Shown here: piece after piece, positions 62,707 to 64,000 of the stretch
Numbering within the stretch: the stretch's first letter is position 1
Layout: each line of letters begins with the position of its first letter
Assembly: GCA_036510225.1 (NCBI GenBank)
Contig: DATCEH010000122.1
Coordinates: forward strand, 12,426 to 76,425
Direction of reading: 5' to 3'
Length of the DNA: 64,000 bases
Source of the DNA: Palsa-513 sp036510225
Lineage (GTDB): Bacteria; Actinomycetota; Thermoleophilia; Solirubrobacterales; Solirubrobacteraceae
Position numbers and translations under genes: made by a program
Notes under the pieces: model-generated
Databases searched by the model: none
The model's input: only the letters and a program-made list of their open reading frames with translations
Told to the model about the DNA's origin: nothing

Positions 62707-64000
62707 TCAGGCTGCGAGCGAGAACCGCTCCCAGTGGATGTGGCGAGACCGGACTCCGGCCGCCCCGAGGCTCACGCGGACGGCCCGCATCATCTGTGGC
62801 GGGCCGCAGACGAACACGTCGCGCTCGGCGAGATCCGGTACCAGCCGGCCGAGCGCATCCGCGCAGAGCAGGTCGGCGCAGGCCGGGTCGCGATGGTCGC
62901 CGACAAGGCGGTGGACCCTGCTCCCACGCCGCCGGGCGATCCGGTCGAGCTCGTCGCCGAGGACGAGCTCGTCGTCGCTGACCGCGCGAACGATCAGGTC
63001 CGTCCCGGCCGGGAGCTCCTCGAAGATGCAGCGCAGCGGCGTGACGCCGATGCCACCGGCGATCAGGAGCGCCGGCCGGCCGCCGGCGAGCCCGGCCGTG
63101 AACCGGCCGAACGGCCCCTCGGCGAGCACGCGGGTGCCCGGACGCAGCTCTGAGAGCCCGCCGCTGAACCGTCCGACGTCCTTGACGGTCAGGCGGAGCG
63201 ACCGGCCGTCGGGGACGGCCGACAGCGAGAACGGATGCGACTGCCACCAGCGACTCCCGTCGAGGAAGCGCCACAGCATGAACTGCCCGCCCCGCGCGCC
63301 CAGGCGGTCCAGCCGGCGACCGGTCAGGTGGACCGACACGACTCCCGGTCCCTCACGGACGACCTTCGTCACCCGGAGCCGGTGGCGGCCGGCGGCCACG
63401 GCAGGCCGAACGACGCGGAAGGCGACGAGCAGGCCGAGCGTGACGAGGTAGAGGCCGATCCAGTAGTCGGCCTGGGACACGTTCGCCGTGAACTCGTTGC
63501 CCGTCGGAATCTGGTGGAGGTAGCCGAGCGCGATCGCCGCGTAGATCGTCACGTGGAGGCTGTACCACGCCTCGTAGGGCAGCCGGCGGCTGACGATGAC
63601 CAGGGACGAGATCACGATCCCGACCATCAGGCCGGTGCCGATCGTCGCTGTGACCATGCCCGGGTAGCTCGACAGCAGCTGGCTGAACTCGTGCGGCACC
63701 GAGATCTGATCGGTCCCGGCGTAGCCGATCGTGATCAGCACGGCATGGGCGACGATCAGCGTGATGCAGATCTTTCCGTTGCGCCTGTGCCAGACCGTCA
63801 GCCGGTCGAACCCGACCAGCCGCTCGAGCGGCGGGAGCCGGGCGAGCAGGAGGACCTGCACGAGCGCCAGGTACGTACCCAGCAGCCCGAGGATCCGCCC
63901 GAGGCTCGTCCACAGATCCCCAGCCCCGTGCACCCCGGTCACACCGCCCCCGTGGAGCCACATCCACACGATGACGGCCGCGTTCCCGACGAACACAGCT
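62707..64000 (-). CDS. Ferric-reductase-like transmembrane flavoprotein (5' end cut by window)
   Basis: At least 430 aa. N-terminal half: ferric-reductase-like membrane domain with about six helices and paired haem-ligating His (WHRRNGKICITLIVAHAV and SLHVTIYAAIALGYLHQ). C-terminal half: ferredoxin-NADP reductase fold with HPFSLSAVP (FAD), LLIAGGIGVTPLRCI (NAD(P)) and VFVCGPPQMMRAV. The reading frame is open to the window end; GTG 63996 may be internal. It would pass electrons from NAD(P)H across the membrane to the FMN-binding proteins 16 bp downstream. Confidence 0.88.
   Translation of the reverse strand, partial: AVFVGNAAVIVWMWLHGGGVTGVHGAGDLWTSLGRILGLLGTYLALVQVLLLARLPPLERLVGFDRLTVWHRRNGKICITLIVAHAVLITIGYAGTDQISVPHEFSQLLSSYPGMVTATIGTGLMVGIVISSLVIVSRRLPYEAWYSLHVTIYAAIALGYLHQIPTGNEFTANVSQADYWIGLYLVTLGLLVAFRVVRPAVAAGRHRLRVTKVVREGPGVVSVHLTGRRLDRLGARGGQFMLWRFLDGSRWWQSHPFSLSAVPDGRSLRLTVKDVGRFSGGLSELRPGTRVLAEGPFGRFTAGLAGGRPALLIAGGIGVTPLRCIFEELPAGTDLIVRAVSDDELVLGDELDRIARRRGSRVHRLVGDHRDPACADLLCADALGRLVPDLAERDVFVCGPPQMMRAVRVSLGAAGVRSRHIHWERFSLAA

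Overview
The window is a very GC-rich, gene-dense chromosomal segment. I infer an actinobacterium, most likely of the deep-branching Thermoleophilia type. The reasons are an OpcA-dependent glucose-6-phosphate dehydrogenase module, ergothioneine genes (egtB-egtD), a class II GlpX fructose bisphosphatase, a c-di-AMP riboswitch in front of an RlpA-like cell-wall gene, frequent GTG/TTG starts and ATGA/GTGA translational coupling. There is no rRNA or tRNA, no CRISPR array, and no complete prophage or insertion sequence.

Layout. 1-9.7 kb: cut-off secreted esterase, acyltransferase and PDZ-less HtrA protease pair, a secreted repeat protein, rpiA, an SNF2 helicase, an acyl-CoA ligase and a DUF427 protein. 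10-13.8 kb: disulfide oxidoreductase, GNAT, lipoprotein and DUF2231 protein. 13.9-22.7 kb: a phosphate/polyphosphate block made of ppk, sixA, an OmpR-type regulator and the operon wHTH-pstS-pstC-pstA-pstB-phoU behind a PHO-box-like direct repeat. 22.7-31.5 kb: TPR protein, nitroreductase, methyltransferase starting inside a 40-bp palindrome, uppP, degenerate HD hydrolase, PHP phosphatase, MscS, RibD-like reductase, msrB and a frameshifted thioesterase. 31.6-37 kb: cold-shock gene with terminator, polytopic mannosyltransferase, rhodanese, lipoprotein/metallopeptidase pair and thiolase. 37.6-41.6 kb: macro domain, isochorismatase, GNAT and egtB-egtD. 41.7-50.2 kb: a sugar-phosphate operon (glk-tkt-zwf-opcA-pgl-phosphatase) divergent from glpX. 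50.2-55.4 kb: a secreted Gln/Asn repeat protein with curlin-like periodicity, an RHH-HTH regulator, moeA and riboswitch-controlled rlpA. 55.5-60.5 kb: principal sigma factor, PilT ATPase, and a membrane-anchored SARP-like regulator divergent from a secreted CHAP-like protein. 60.6-64 kb: HxlR regulator and an extracytosolic flavin electron-transfer cluster (flavocytochrome-type reductase, two FMN-binding proteins, ApbE).

Functional links. Phosphate uptake, polyphosphate synthesis and phosphate regulation sit together. The pentose-phosphate genes would generate NADPH and, with rpiA and glpX, feed sugar-phosphate recycling. At the right edge a membrane reductase, two flavinylation substrates and the flavin transferase form one transcription unit.

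The least expected feature is a dispersed non-coding repeat family, built around a palindrome with core TGACTGA-(C/G)-TCAGTCA and conserved asymmetric flanks. At least five full or partial copies lie only between genes (near 9.74-10.2, 26.55-26.64, 37.15-37.45 and 44.3 kb). Several unrelated short tandem-repeat arrays also occupy gene borders.
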